DNA of 64,000 nt, taken from positions 1 to 64,000 of the forward strand of contig NZ_JAACFS010000040.1 in the NCBI RefSeq assembly GCF_029051645.1, given 5' to 3'. Positions 24,117 to 37,555 of this stretch are shown here, piece after piece; the first letter of the stretch is position 1; every line of letters begins with the position of its first letter. Under the pieces are notes generated by a model that saw only the letters and a list, made by a program, of their open reading frames with translations, made no database searches and had not been told where the DNA came from. The translations under genes were made by a program, and so were the position numbers. This DNA comes from Bradyrhizobium sp. CSA112. Its GTDB lineage: Bacteria > Pseudomonadota > Alphaproteobacteria > Rhizobiales > Xanthobacteraceae.

Positions 24117-25154
24117 ATGATGGCGGTCGCTCCTCACGGAAATGCGAAGCCGGCGCCGGCGTTATCGCCGCAACGCGTCGGCGTGCTGCTGGTCAATCTC
24201 GGCACCCCCGACACCGCCGATGCCGCGGGGGTGCGGGTCTACCTGAAGGAATTCCTCAGCGATCCCCGGGTGATCGAGGATCAGGGGCTGTTGTGGAAGC
24301 TGATCCTGAACGGCATCATCCTTCGCGTCCGTCCCGGCCGGAAGGCGCGCGACTACCAAAAGATGTGGAATTTCGAGAGAGGCGAATCCCCGCTCAAGAC
24401 CATCACCCGCTCCCAGGCCGAAAAGCTTGCCGAGGCGATCGCCGATCACGAGCATGTCGTGGTCGACTGGGCGATGCGATACGGCAATCCGTCGATCCGT
24501 TCGCGCATCGACGCGCTGACCGCGCAGGGCTGCGACCGCATTCTGGTGGCGCCGCTCTATCCGCAATATTCGGCTGCGACGTCGGCGACCGTCTGCGACG
24601 AGGTGTTTCGCGTCTTGGCGGGCATGCGCGCACAGCCGACGCTGCGGGTGACGCCGCCTTATTATGACGATCCTGATTATATCGAGGCGCTCGCGGTCTC
24701 GATCAATGCGCATCTGGCGAGCTTGTCATTTCCGCCCGATCTGATCGTGGCGTCGTTTCACGGCATGCCGCAGAAATATGTCGACAAGGGCGATCCCTAC
24801 CAGGCGCAGTGCGTCGCAACAACGGAAAGCCTGCGCAAGCGCTTGGGGCTCGATGCCTCCAAACTGGTCCTTACATTTCAATCGCGCTTCGGCAGCGACG
24901 AGTGGCTGCAGCCCTATACGGATAAGACCATCGAAAAGCTGGCGCGAGATGGCGTGAAACGCATTGCCGTCGTGACCCCCGGCTTCTCCGCCGATTGCCT
25001 GGAGACGCTGGAAGAGATCGCGCAGGAAAATGCCGAGATCTTCAAGCACAACGGCGGCGAGCAGTTTTCCGCCATTCCCTGCCTCAACGATAGCGAGCCC
25101 GGAATGGACGTCATCCGCCAGCTCGTTTTGCGCGAGCTTCAAGGCTGGATATAG
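24117..25154 (+). CDS. hemH: Ferrochelatase
   Basis: A 345-residue enzyme that inserts Fe(II) into protoporphyrin IX, the last step of haem synthesis. It has the N-terminal GVLLVNLGTPD, the catalytic His in ASFHGMPQKYVDKGDPY and SRFGSDEWLQPYT. Length matches rhizobial HemH. The start is ATG 24117 or the adjacent 24120; upstream in-frame sequence overlaps the dispersed repeat. I see no clear iron-control palindrome in the 65 nt before the start. Confidence 0.94.
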   Translation: MMAVAPHGNAKPAPALSPQRVGVLLVNLGTPDTADAAGVRVYLKEFLSDPRVIEDQGLLWKLILNGIILRVRPGRKARDYQKMWNFERGESPLKTITRSQAEKLAEAIADHEHVVVDWAMRYGNPSIRSRIDALTAQGCDRILVAPLYPQYSAATSATVCDEVFRVLAGMRAQPTLRVTPPYYDDPDYIEALAVSINAHLASLSFPPDLIVASFHGMPQKYVDKGDPYQAQCVATTESLRKRLGLDASKLVLTFQSRFGSDEWLQPYTDKTIEKLARDGVKRIAVVTPGFSADCLETLEEIAQENAEIFKHNGGEQFSAIPCLNDSEPGMDVIRQLVLRELQGWI

Positions 25155-25339
25155 CTGTCCGGAAATTTGCCGACAGCTTGCCGCCGTTCGGACCAGAGAA
25201 CATCTGGTGGCCGTCAAACCTTTCCCTAGCTATATACCATAAATTGAGAACGGCCGGTCGAACCGGCGCCGCAGCGCTGCGGACTCATCATGAGAGACCG
25301 CGTCCGGCAACGCGCACCTTGCCGTATCTGGAGGACTTT

Positions 25340-26338
25340 ATGACTGGTTTCGATATTTTCGCGATCGCACTTGTTCTGCTCGTCATTGTCACACTGTTTG
25401 CGGGCGTCAAGACGGTGCCGCAGGGCTATGACTGGACCATCGAGCGGTTCGGCAAATATACCCGCACGCTGTCGCCTGGTCTGAACATCATCGTGCCCTA
25501 TTTCGACCGCGTCGGCCGCAAGATGAACATGATGGAGCAGGTGATCAACATTCCGGAGCAGGAGGTGATCACCAAGGACAACGCCACCGTGACGGTGGAC
25601 GGCGTCGCATTCTTCCAGGTGTTCGACGCCGCCAAAGCAAGCTACGAGGTCGCCAATCTCGAGCAGGCCATCATCGTGCTGACCATGACCAACATCCGCT
25701 CGGTAATGGGATCGATGGACCTCGACCAGGTGCTGTCGCATCGCGACGAGATCAACGAGCGTCTGCTGCGCGTGGTTGACGCCGCAGTGTCGCCGTGGGG
25801 GCTGAAGGTCAACCGCATCGAGATCAAGGACATCGTGCCGCCGGCCGATCTGGTCGAGGCGATGGGCCGGCAGATGAAGGCCGAGCGCGTCAAGCGCGCC
25901 GACATTCTGCAGGCCGAGGGCCAGCGGCAATCGGAAATTCTTCGCGCGGAAGGCGCCAAGCAGGGTCAGATCCTGCAGGCCGAAGGCCGCAAGGAGGCTG
26001 CATTCCGCGACGCCGAAGCGCGCGAGCGCTCCGCTGAAGCCGAGGCCAAGGCGACGCAGATGGTCTCCGAATCCATCGCCAAGGGCGACATCGCCGCGCT
26101 GAACTATTTCATCGCCGACAAGTACATCAAGGCGTTTGGGCAGCTTGCGGATTCCCCGAACCAGAAGGTCATCATGCTGCCGATCGAAGCGATGAGCATT
26201 TTGGGATCGCTTGCCGGCATCGGCGAGATCGCCAAGGCCACCTTCGGTGAGGCCGCGACATCAGCCGCGGCCGCGCGGCGAACGTCATCGGTGCCGAACA
26301 CCGGTCCCACCCCTCCGCCAGTCACGCCGCAGCGGTAG
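25340..26338 (+). CDS. SPFH/stomatin-family membrane protease subunit (QmcA-like)
   Basis: A 332-residue protein with one N-terminal transmembrane helix (about 4-22), a SPFH/band-7 domain (VPQGYDWTIERFGKYTRTLSPG onward), and a long Glu/Ala/Lys/Arg-rich coiled coil (about 180-245) with the repeated pattern ILRAEG/ILQAEG. Such proteins form ring scaffolds in the membrane with an NfeD partner, which follows 44 nt downstream. ATG 25340 follows GGAGGA 4 nt away. Confidence 0.92.
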   Translation: MTGFDIFAIALVLLVIVTLFAGVKTVPQGYDWTIERFGKYTRTLSPGLNIIVPYFDRVGRKMNMMEQVINIPEQEVITKDNATVTVDGVAFFQVFDAAKASYEVANLEQAIIVLTMTNIRSVMGSMDLDQVLSHRDEINERLLRVVDAAVSPWGLKVNRIEIKDIVPPADLVEAMGRQMKAERVKRADILQAEGQRQSEILRAEGAKQGQILQAEGRKEAAFRDAEARERSAEAEAKATQMVSESIAKGDIAALNYFIADKYIKAFGQLADSPNQKVIMLPIEAMSILGSLAGIGEIAKATFGEAATSAAAARRTSSVPNTGPTPPPVTPQR

Positions 26339-26382
26339 GAATTGATCCGGATGGTCATACTGGTTGATGAGAGGTTCGTGTC

Positions 26383-26829
26383 ATGGCCGAAATTTTCTTT
26401 ACGTTGGGCGCCTGGAACTGGCTGATCTTCGGCTTCGTCCTGATGGCGCTGGAGCTGCTCGCGCCGGGTGTCTTCATGTTCTGGCTCGGGCTCGCGGCGC
26501 TGCTGACCGGGCTGTTGTCGTTTGCGATCAACCCGTCCTGGCAGACGCAGCTGTTGATGTTTGCGGTGTTCGCGGTCGCCGCCGTGCCGGCGTGGCGGCA
26601 CTTTGCGCGCAGCGAGGGGAGCCGCAGCCGGAGCAACCCGTTTCTCAACAAGCGGACCGAGGCGCTGATCGGCCGGGAATTCACCCTGGAAAAGCCGATC
26701 GTCGGCGGGACGGGTACGGTGCGGATCGACGACACGATCTGGCGCGTCGCCGGCCCCGACGTGCCGGCCGGCAGCCGCGTCAGGGTCGTGCAGGCCGATG
26801 GCGCGAGTCTCACGGTGGCCGTTGCGTAG
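26383..26829 (+). CDS. NfeD-family membrane protein
   Basis: A 148-residue protein with two or three hydrophobic segments (about 10-65) and a C-terminal OB-fold domain (GREFTLEKPIVGGTGTVRIDDTIWRV). NfeD proteins are partners of SPFH proteins, and the gene order here fits the usual pair involved in membrane organisation. It is in the same operon as the SPFH gene. Confidence 0.9.
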   Translation: MAEIFFTLGAWNWLIFGFVLMALELLAPGVFMFWLGLAALLTGLLSFAINPSWQTQLLMFAVFAVAAVPAWRHFARSEGSRSRSNPFLNKRTEALIGREFTLEKPIVGGTGTVRIDDTIWRVAGPDVPAGSRVRVVQADGASLTVAVA

Positions 26830-26834
26830 TTGAC

Positions 26835-26969
26835 TCCCTCGCCCCGCTCTTGCGGGGAGAGGGTTGGGGTGAGGGGCTCTATCCGCGAGTGAGCTCTATC
26901 GATCGACCTGTATCCCCTCACCCGCCGCGCAAGAGCGCGGCGACCTCTCCCCGCAAGCGGGGCGAGGTA
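26835..26969. repeat. Paired palindromic repeat (CTCGCCCCGC type)
   Basis: Left end CTCGCCCCGCTCTTGCGGGGAG and right end CTCCCCGCAAGCGGGGCGAG are inverted relative to each other, each also containing its own small hairpin; the middle holds GGGTGAGGGG/CCCCTCACCC arms. It lies between convergent genes. Confidence 0.85.
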
Positions 26970-26980
26970 GAAGCGACCGC

Positions 26981-27316
26981 TCAACTCCGTCTGCTCCATC
27001 GCTCGGCGAAGTGATGCAGCGGCAGGAAGCGTTCCATCAGCTCCCTGCCGAGCAGCGTCAGGCGGTAGCCGTCGCCGGGCATGAGTTCGACGAGGCCGGC
27101 CTCGCGGAGCTCCGACAGCCTGGCCTGAACCACCGTGGGCGAGGCCTCGTCGCAGGCGGTGCGCAGGGCACGGGAAGTCAGCGGCTCCTGACGCAGCTCC
27201 CAGATGATCCGCAAGGTCCAGCGTCGGCCCAGCAGATCGAGCAGCGCCATGATCGGCCGGCCCGTTCTGGAGCCGCGTACGCCCCGTTTCCCAGCGATAT
27301 CGGCCTGTTTTGCCAT
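26981..27316 (-). CDS. HxlR-type winged-helix transcriptional regulator
   Basis: A 111-residue DNA-binding protein. LLDLLGRRWTLRIIWEL is the HxlR/MarR-like helix, followed by the recognition region TVVQARLSELREAGLVE and wing GDGYRLTLLG. It is divergent from a carboxymuconolactone-decarboxylase-family gene, with a nested palindrome between them, so it is likely to control both. HxlR proteins often sense aldehydes or redox stress through Cys; the only Cys here is in ACDEAS. Confidence 0.85.
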   Translation of the reverse strand: MAKQADIAGKRGVRGSRTGRPIMALLDLLGRRWTLRIIWELRQEPLTSRALRTACDEASPTVVQARLSELREAGLVELMPGDGYRLTLLGRELMERFLPLHHFAERWSRRS

Positions 27317-27335
27317 CCGAAAGCCTCTTGCGTGC

Positions 27336-27376
27336 TGCTACCGATTATGTAGCATGATGCTACATTATTTGTAGCA
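27336..27376. promoter_or_regulatory. Nested palindromic operator between hxlR-type and CMD genes
   Basis: A core palindrome ATGTAGCAT-G-ATGCTACAT (27347-27365, perfect 9-bp arms) is framed at exact symmetry by TGCTAC (27336-27341) and GTAGCA (27371-27376), all centred on 27356. It can be read as four alternating TGCTAC/GTAGCA half-sites. Its position, covering the whole divergent promoter region, fits autoregulation plus control of the CMD gene. Confidence 0.8.
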
Positions 27377-27389
27377 CAGGAGTCAGCCG

Positions 27390-27944
27390 ATGTCACAGAC
27401 CGCACCGCGCATCGCGCCGCTGCAGCCGCCTTATGCGCCTGACATTGCCGAGCAGTTCGCCCGCATCATGCGCGGGGCGCCGCCGCTGGTGTTGTTTCGC
27501 GTCATGGCCGGCAACGCCCGCGCCTGGGAGAAATTCCGCGCCGGCAGCCTCTTGGACCGCGGGCCGCTCAGCTTGCGGGAGCGTGAGATCGTCATCGATC
27601 GCACCTGCGCGCGAACGGGGTGCGAGTACGAATGGGGCGTGCATGTCGCGACGTTTGGTGCAGCCGCGCACCTGACGGAAGGGCAAATCCGCGCCACCGT
27701 GCTCGGCGCCGCCACGGACGGATGCTGGTCGGCCGCGGAGCAGGCGCTGATCGCCGCCGTCGATGCGCTGCACGACCGCGCGACCCTGAGCGAGGCCGAA
27801 TTCGCGGCGCTGTCGGCGCATTACGATGATGCGAAGATATTCGAGATCATCCTGCTGTGCGGCTTTTACCGTACCCTTTCGTATCTCGCCAATGGTCTGA
27901 CGCTGCCGCTGGAGGAGAATGCGGCGCGGTTTCCAGAGGCCTGA
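27390..27944 (+). CDS. Carboxymuconolactone decarboxylase (CMD/AhpD-like) family protein
   Basis: A 184-residue helical protein with the CMD core motif LREREIVIDRTCARTGCEYEWGVH, which contains the conserved Glu, Cys and His but not the CxxC of AhpD peroxidase partners. It could be a decarboxylase-fold enzyme or a detoxifying protein; the HxlR-type regulator suggests response to a reactive compound. ATG 27390 follows CAGGAG. Confidence 0.85.
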   Translation: MSQTAPRIAPLQPPYAPDIAEQFARIMRGAPPLVLFRVMAGNARAWEKFRAGSLLDRGPLSLREREIVIDRTCARTGCEYEWGVHVATFGAAAHLTEGQIRATVLGAATDGCWSAAEQALIAAVDALHDRATLSEAEFAALSAHYDDAKIFEIILLCGFYRTLSYLANGLTLPLEENAARFPEA

Positions 27945-27947
27945 CTC

Positions 27948-28030
27948 GTCATTGCGAGCGGAGCGAAGCAATCCATAACCCCCGCGGAAACGGCATGGAT
28001 TGCTTCGTCGCGTTGCTCCTCGCAATGACG
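27948..28030. repeat. Paired palindromic repeat, family 2 (copy 2)
   Basis: GTCATTGCGAGCGGAGCGAAGC at the left pairs with the inverse CTCCTCGCAATGACG at the right; inner GAAGCAATCCAT/ATGGATTGCTTC arms are as in the other copies. Confidence 0.85.
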
Positions 28031-28064
28031 GGGAGAGACCGAACTTGTGCCCGCGTGCAGGGAT

Positions 28065-28154
28065 CGTAGGGTGGGCAAAGCGAAGCGTGCCCACCATCAT
28101 GCTCGTGCCGTAAAGCGGTGGGCACGGCGCAAGAGCGCCTTTGCCCACCCTACG
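28065..28154. repeat. Inverted repeat with perfect 16-bp ends
   Basis: CGTAGGGTGGGCAAAG (28065-28080) and CTTTGCCCACCCTACG (28139-28154) are perfect inverse copies; inside, GCGTGCCCAC pairs with GTGGGCACGGCGC. It follows a family 2 repeat directly, so this gap is composed almost entirely of repeats. Confidence 0.88.
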
Positions 28155-28173
28155 AGACCTACGAATCCAACAA

Positions 28174-29187
28174 CTACGCCACGCCCGCGCGCAGGAAATC
28201 GTGCAGGTGCACGATGCCGACCGGCTTGTTGGCGTCCGTCACGATCAACGTCGTGATCTTCGAGGAGTTGAGGATCTCCAGCGCCTCGCCGGCCAGAACG
28301 TCGCGGTCGATCGTTTTTGGATTTCTGGTCATCACCTCGTCGACGGTGGCCGTCATCAGGTCGGGCCCCATGTGACGGCGCAAATCGCCGTCGGTGACGA
28401 TACCGGCAAGATGCCCGCTGCTATCGACGATGCCGACGCAGCCAAAGCCCTTCGACGTCATCTCGACCAGCGCCTCGGACATTTTTGTGCCGAGCGGCTT
28501 CAGCGGCACAGCGTCGCCGGAATGCATGAGGTCGCGGGTGTATTTCAACAGCGCCCCGAGCTTGCCGCCGGGATGCAGCACGCTGAAATCGACCGACGTA
28601 AAGCCGCGGCCTTCCAGCAGCGCGATCGCCAGCGCATCGCCGAGCGCGAGCATCATCAGCGAGGAGGTGGTGGGCGCAAGGTTGTGCGGGCAGGCCTCGC
28701 GCGCCTTGGGCAGCGCCAGCGCCACGTCGGCGGCTTTGGCGAGCGAGGATTCCCGCTCCGCCGTCATCGCGATTACGGGTATCCGGAACCGCTTGGCATA
28801 GGTGATCAGATTCTTCATCTCCGGCTGCTCGCCGGACCAGGACAGCGCCAGGATGACGTCGTCGGGCGTGATCATGCCAAGGTCGCCATGGCTTGCTTCG
28901 GCGGCATGAACGAAGAACGCCGGCGTGCCGGTGGAGGCAAAGGTCGCAGCGATCTTGCGGCCGATATGGCCCGACTTGCCGAGGCCGGTGACGATCAATC
29001 GTCCCTTGGCGTTCCGGATCAGGTCGGCAGCGGCGACAAAGGGCGTGCGGAGGTCGGATTGCAGCGCCGCCGATAGTGCGGCGATCCCGCTGCCTTCGGC
29101 ATCGAGCGTGCGCAGGGCCGATTGAACGGCAGCGTCGGCGGAGTCGGTGCCGGATGATTGTGCCATCAGCGGTTTTGGATTGGCCAT
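28174..29187 (-). CDS. kdsD: Arabinose-5-phosphate isomerase (KdsD/KpsF family)
   Basis: A 337-residue SIS-CBS enzyme that makes D-arabinose-5-phosphate from ribulose-5-phosphate for Kdo in lipopolysaccharide. The SIS domain includes VTGLGKSGHIGRKIAAT and EASHGDLGM; two C-terminal CBS modules contain IVDSSGHLAGIVTDGDLRR and TLIVTDANKPVGIVHLHD. ATG 29187 gives slightly longer sequence than ATG 29166; both are plausible. It is divergent from the beta-barrel gene. Confidence 0.93.
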   Translation of the reverse strand: MANPKPLMAQSSGTDSADAAVQSALRTLDAEGSGIAALSAALQSDLRTPFVAAADLIRNAKGRLIVTGLGKSGHIGRKIAATFASTGTPAFFVHAAEASHGDLGMITPDDVILALSWSGEQPEMKNLITYAKRFRIPVIAMTAERESSLAKAADVALALPKAREACPHNLAPTTSSLMMLALGDALAIALLEGRGFTSVDFSVLHPGGKLGALLKYTRDLMHSGDAVPLKPLGTKMSEALVEMTSKGFGCVGIVDSSGHLAGIVTDGDLRRHMGPDLMTATVDEVMTRNPKTIDRDVLAGEALEILNSSKITTLIVTDANKPVGIVHLHDFLRAGVA

Positions 29188-29379
29188 GTCTGTCCCAGGG
29201 GAGGAGGGCGCTTCGCGCCGAAGCCGTCCATAGCATGGCCCGCCGGGCGATGCGACGTGCGCGGCACCGCCCTGAACGCCTCATTAACCATAATTGTTTT
29301 AACTCCATTAACGACGTGCTCACGCGCGCGCTCGATGCGTATCAATCAAGTATCTGTTTTTGTTGGAGTATTTCTCAAC

Positions 29380-31086
29380 GTGAGGGCTGGGCCAGTAACG
29401 GGCCGGATCAACCGCGCGCGCGTCTTTCGCGCAGCCTTGCCGTGCCTTGTGCTGATCGCCCTAACGGGAACCGCGGCGCACGCGCAAACCGTCACGCCGG
29501 ACCTGTTCAGCTCGAAGCGCACCGGCCAGATCACGTCGCCCGATTCGCCGCTGCGCCGGACCGCGGCCGAGGTCAACGATGCGCTCAACAGTCCGAGGCT
29601 GCAGGAGGGCGACAAGCCTGCGCCGTCGCGGATCGGACAGATCCCGAAATATGGTCTGCCGGCGGCGAACGGCGCCGCCGATACGGGCTACGACTCGCTG
29701 AACCGCAAGCGCAAGAAGCCGAAATACTATCCAGGGCAGGCAAAGCCGAAGCCGCCGGTCGGTCCGGGTAGTCCACCGCCGCCGATCGCGTCGAACGCGC
29801 GGCTGCGGCTTTCGATTCCGCCGTCGGAGTCGGCGCACAAGACGCCTATCCCGCCGGCGATGGCGGGCACGGTGGTGGGACAGCCGCCGCGCAAGCGCCT
29901 CAGGATCGACGACGATCCGTTCGGCGCGGTCGGCGATTACGCCGGCAGTTTTCTGATCAAGTCCGCGGTCGAATTCTCCGGCGGCTACGATACCAATCCT
30001 GGCCGGCTCGTCCCCGCGCAAGGCAAGCCGTTCTATGTGATCGCGCCGGAATTCCTCGGGGTCTCCGACTGGGAGCGTCATGCGCTGGTCGCCGATCTCC
30101 GCGGCTCCTTCACCGGCTATACCAGCAACCTCACGCCGAACGCGGACGGCACGCCGCTGTCGGCGCCGCTAGATATCGATCGGCCCAATTTCATCGGTCA
30201 TGTCGACGGCCGGCTCGATGTCAGCCGCGACACAAGGCTGATGGCGCAAGGCCGCCTGTTCGTCTCGACCGACAATCCCGGAAGCCCGAACGTGCAGGCG
30301 GGTCTCGCCAGATATCCGATCCTCACCACGGTTGGCACGACTATAGGCGTCGACCAGACCTTCAACCGGCTGCAGGTTTCCGCCGGCGCCACCGTCGACC
30401 GCACCGACTATACCAACTCGAAACTCACCGACGGCACCTCGACCACCAACGACGATCGCAACCTCAACCAATACGGCGGTGTCGGCCGCGCCAGCTATGA
30501 TTTGCGGCCCGGCGTGAAGCCGTTCGTGGAAGTGCAGGGCGACAGCCGCGTGCATGATGTCAAGCTCGACCGCGGCGGCTTTGCGCGCGATTCTAGCGGC
30601 GGCTACGTCAAGGGCGGCACCAGCTTCGAATTCTCGCAGCTGTTGACCGGCGAAATCGGCGTCGGCTACGCCGCGCGCGACTATGTCGATCCGAGGCTGG
30701 ATCGCCTGGAAGGCCTGCTCGTCTCGTCCTCGCTGGTCTGGACCGCGACGCCGCTGACGACGGCAAAATTCTATTCCGACACCACGATCACGGAGACCAC
30801 GCTGCCCGGCACGTCGGGCGTGCTGACGCACATCTACACCGTCGAAGTCGACCACGACTTCCGCCGCTGGCTGACCGCGATCGGCAAGTTCACCTGGGGA
30901 GAGCTCGACTATCAGGGCAATTCGAGGCGCGACAAGATCTACGCGGTCTCGGGCGAAGCCATCTACAAGATGAACCGCAACGTCTGGCTCAGGGGCACGC
31001 TGCGCCGCGACTGGCTGGATTCGAATTTGCCGGGCAACAGCACGGCGTCGACGGTGGTGATGCTGGGGGTGAGGCTGCAGAATTGA
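29380..31086 (+). CDS. Outer-membrane beta-barrel protein with proline-rich N-terminal region
   Basis: About 568 residues: a signal peptide ending TGTAAHAQ, a Pro/Lys-rich segment (about 90-185), then alternating amphipathic strands of an outer-membrane barrel (repeats such as FVEVQGDSRVHDVKLDRGGF, MNRNVWLRGTLRRDWLDSN). GTG 29380 is preferred because GGAG lies 11 nt upstream; ATG 29335 is an alternative without a ribosome site. Function is unknown; it resembles exopolysaccharide-associated barrel proteins only in general layout. Confidence 0.8.
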   Translation: MRAGPVTGRINRARVFRAALPCLVLIALTGTAAHAQTVTPDLFSSKRTGQITSPDSPLRRTAAEVNDALNSPRLQEGDKPAPSRIGQIPKYGLPAANGAADTGYDSLNRKRKKPKYYPGQAKPKPPVGPGSPPPPIASNARLRLSIPPSESAHKTPIPPAMAGTVVGQPPRKRLRIDDDPFGAVGDYAGSFLIKSAVEFSGGYDTNPGRLVPAQGKPFYVIAPEFLGVSDWERHALVADLRGSFTGYTSNLTPNADGTPLSAPLDIDRPNFIGHVDGRLDVSRDTRLMAQGRLFVSTDNPGSPNVQAGLARYPILTTVGTTIGVDQTFNRLQVSAGATVDRTDYTNSKLTDGTSTTNDDRNLNQYGGVGRASYDLRPGVKPFVEVQGDSRVHDVKLDRGGFARDSSGGYVKGGTSFEFSQLLTGEIGVGYAARDYVDPRLDRLEGLLVSSSLVWTATPLTTAKFYSDTTITETTLPGTSGVLTHIYTVEVDHDFRRWLTAIGKFTWGELDYQGNSRRDKIYAVSGEAIYKMNRNVWLRGTLRRDWLDSNLPGNSTASTVVMLGVRLQN

Positions 31087-31090
31087 CCGC

Positions 31091-31178
31091 GTCATTGCCG
31101 GGCTTGACCCGGCAATCCATCCCTTCGCAAGAGTCCCATGAAGATTGATGGATGCCCGGATCAAGTCCGGGCATGACA
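31091..31178. repeat. Paired palindromic repeat (GTCATTGCCGGGCTTGACCC type)
   Basis: GCCGGGCTTGACCCGGC on the left and GCCCGGATCAAGTCCGGGC on the right form separate hairpins in inverse orientation with GTCATTG/CATGAC ends. It lies between convergent genes and may serve as a bidirectional terminator. Confidence 0.8.
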
Positions 31179-31207
31179 ATTGTGGACGCGGCCCGTCCCG
31201 CTTCTCA

Positions 31208-32665
31208 TTACCGCGGCAGCGTCGTCGTCCCCATCAGATACTGATCGATCGCCCGCGCGCACAGGCGGCCCTCGCGGATCGCCCAGACCACCAGCGACTG
31301 GCCGCGGCGCATGTCGCCGGCGGAAAAGACGTTGGGCAGCGAGGTCTGGTAGTCCTGCGTGTTGGCGCGGACGTTGCCGCGCTGGTCGAGGTCGACACCC
31401 AGCGTCTTCAGCATGCCCTCGTGCACGGGATGCACGAAGCCCATGGCGAGCAGTACAAGCTGCGCGTCGATTTCGAACTCGGTGCCGGGCAGCGGCTTGA
31501 ACTTGTCGTCGACCTTCACGCAATGCAGCTTCTGCACCTTGCCGTCGACGCCGGAGAACTTCTGCGTCAGCACCGCGTATTCGCGCACCGCGCCTTCGGC
31601 CTGGCTGGACGAGGTCCGCATCTTGAGCGGCCAGTTCGGCCAGGTCACGCCCTTGTTCTCGTGCTCGGGCGGCGCCGGCATGATTTCGAGCTGGGTCACA
31701 GACCTCGCGCCCTGCCGGAATGAAGTGCCGATGCAGTCGGAGCCGGTGTCGCCGCCGCCGATCACGACGACATGCTTGCCGCCAGCCAGGATGTCCCTTT
31801 CGCTGCCGAGCGGCTCGGAGGAGACGCGGCGGTTCTGCTGCGGCAGGAAATCCATCGCAAAATGGATGCCGTCGAGGTCGCGGCCCGGAATCGGCAGGTC
31901 GCGGCCGGCTTCCGCGCCTCCCGTCAGTGCCACGGCGTCATATTGGGCGAGCAGTTCGCGCGGATCGATCGCGCCTTGCTCGGTGCCGCCGACATGGACG
32001 CCGTAATGGAACGTCACGCCCTCGGCCTCCATCTGCGCCACACGGCGGTCGATGATGTGCTTTTCCATCTTGAAGTCGGGGATGCCGTAGCGGAGCAGGC
32101 CGCCGGCCTTGGCGAATTTCTCGTAGACATGGACGTCATGGCCGGCGCGCGCGAGCTGCTGCGCGGCCGCAAGGCCCGCGGGGCCTGAGCCGACGATTGC
32201 GACCTTCTTGCCGGTCTTCGCCGGCGCAATCTCGGGCTTCAGCCAGCCATTGTCCCAGGCGCGGTCGACAATCGCGCATTCGATGGTCTTGATGGTGACC
32301 GGGTTGTCGTCGATGTTGAGCGTGCAGGAAGCTTCGCACGGCGCCGGGCAAATGCGGCCGGTGAATTCGGGGAAATTGTTGGTCGAGTGCAGGTTGCGCG
32401 AGGCTTCTTCCCAGTTGCCCTGATAGACGAGGTCGTTGAAATCGGGGATCTGGTTGTTGACCGGGCAGCCCGGCGTACCCGGCGCCACCGAGCCGGTGCC
32501 GTGGCAATAGGGGATGCCGCAATTCATGCAGCGCGCGGCCTGATCGCGGGTGTCCTTCTCGCTTAAGGGAATGACGAATTCGCGATAGTGCTTCACCCGC
32601 TCGGCGACCGACGCATACTTGCGTTCGTTGCGGTCGATCTCGAGAAAACCTGTGATCTTGCCCAT
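31208..32665 (-). CDS. gltD: Glutamate synthase (NADPH) small subunit
   Basis: A 485-residue beta subunit passing electrons from NADPH through FAD and Fe-S clusters to the large subunit. N-terminal cysteines CMNCGIPYCH and CPAPCEASC bind [4Fe-4S] clusters; FAD motif VGSGPAGLAAAQ and NADPH motif IGGGDTGSDCIG are present. It lies downstream of gltB with a dispersed repeat in the gap, so the two subunits may be expressed from one transcript. Confidence 0.95.
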   Translation of the reverse strand: MGKITGFLEIDRNERKYASVAERVKHYREFVIPLSEKDTRDQAARCMNCGIPYCHGTGSVAPGTPGCPVNNQIPDFNDLVYQGNWEEASRNLHSTNNFPEFTGRICPAPCEASCTLNIDDNPVTIKTIECAIVDRAWDNGWLKPEIAPAKTGKKVAIVGSGPAGLAAAQQLARAGHDVHVYEKFAKAGGLLRYGIPDFKMEKHIIDRRVAQMEAEGVTFHYGVHVGGTEQGAIDPRELLAQYDAVALTGGAEAGRDLPIPGRDLDGIHFAMDFLPQQNRRVSSEPLGSERDILAGGKHVVVIGGGDTGSDCIGTSFRQGARSVTQLEIMPAPPEHENKGVTWPNWPLKMRTSSSQAEGAVREYAVLTQKFSGVDGKVQKLHCVKVDDKFKPLPGTEFEIDAQLVLLAMGFVHPVHEGMLKTLGVDLDQRGNVRANTQDYQTSLPNVFSAGDMRRGQSLVVWAIREGRLCARAIDQYLMGTTTLPR

Positions 32666-32726
32666 TAAACCTGATGCCCCTGCATCTCTCGTTCGTCTGT
32701 GTCCATTCTATTTCCGTCACCTCTCC

Positions 32727-32810
32727 GTCATTGCGAGGAGCGCTAGCGACGAAGCAATCCATGGTTCGGCTTGTGGCGCTATGGATTGCTTCGCTGCGCT
32801 CGCAATGACG
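32727..32810. repeat. Paired palindromic repeat, family 2 (copy 3), inside gltB-gltD
   Basis: GTCATTGCGAGGAGCGCTAGC pairs with GCTCGCAATGACG; inner GAAGCAATCCAT pairs with ATGGATTGCTTC. Unlike the other copies it sits between two genes of one operon, where the hairpin would lie in the mRNA. Confidence 0.85.
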
Positions 32811-32821
32811 GGCTGATGTAT

Positions 32822-37555
<4,734 letters not shown>

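Noticed and set aside
29284..29291. TTAACCAT, a possible CtrA half-site, upstream of the beta-barrel gene
   Set aside because: Only a half-site; the neighbouring TTAA sequences have the wrong spacing for TTAA-N7-TTAA, and the local AT-rich promoter makes chance matches likely.
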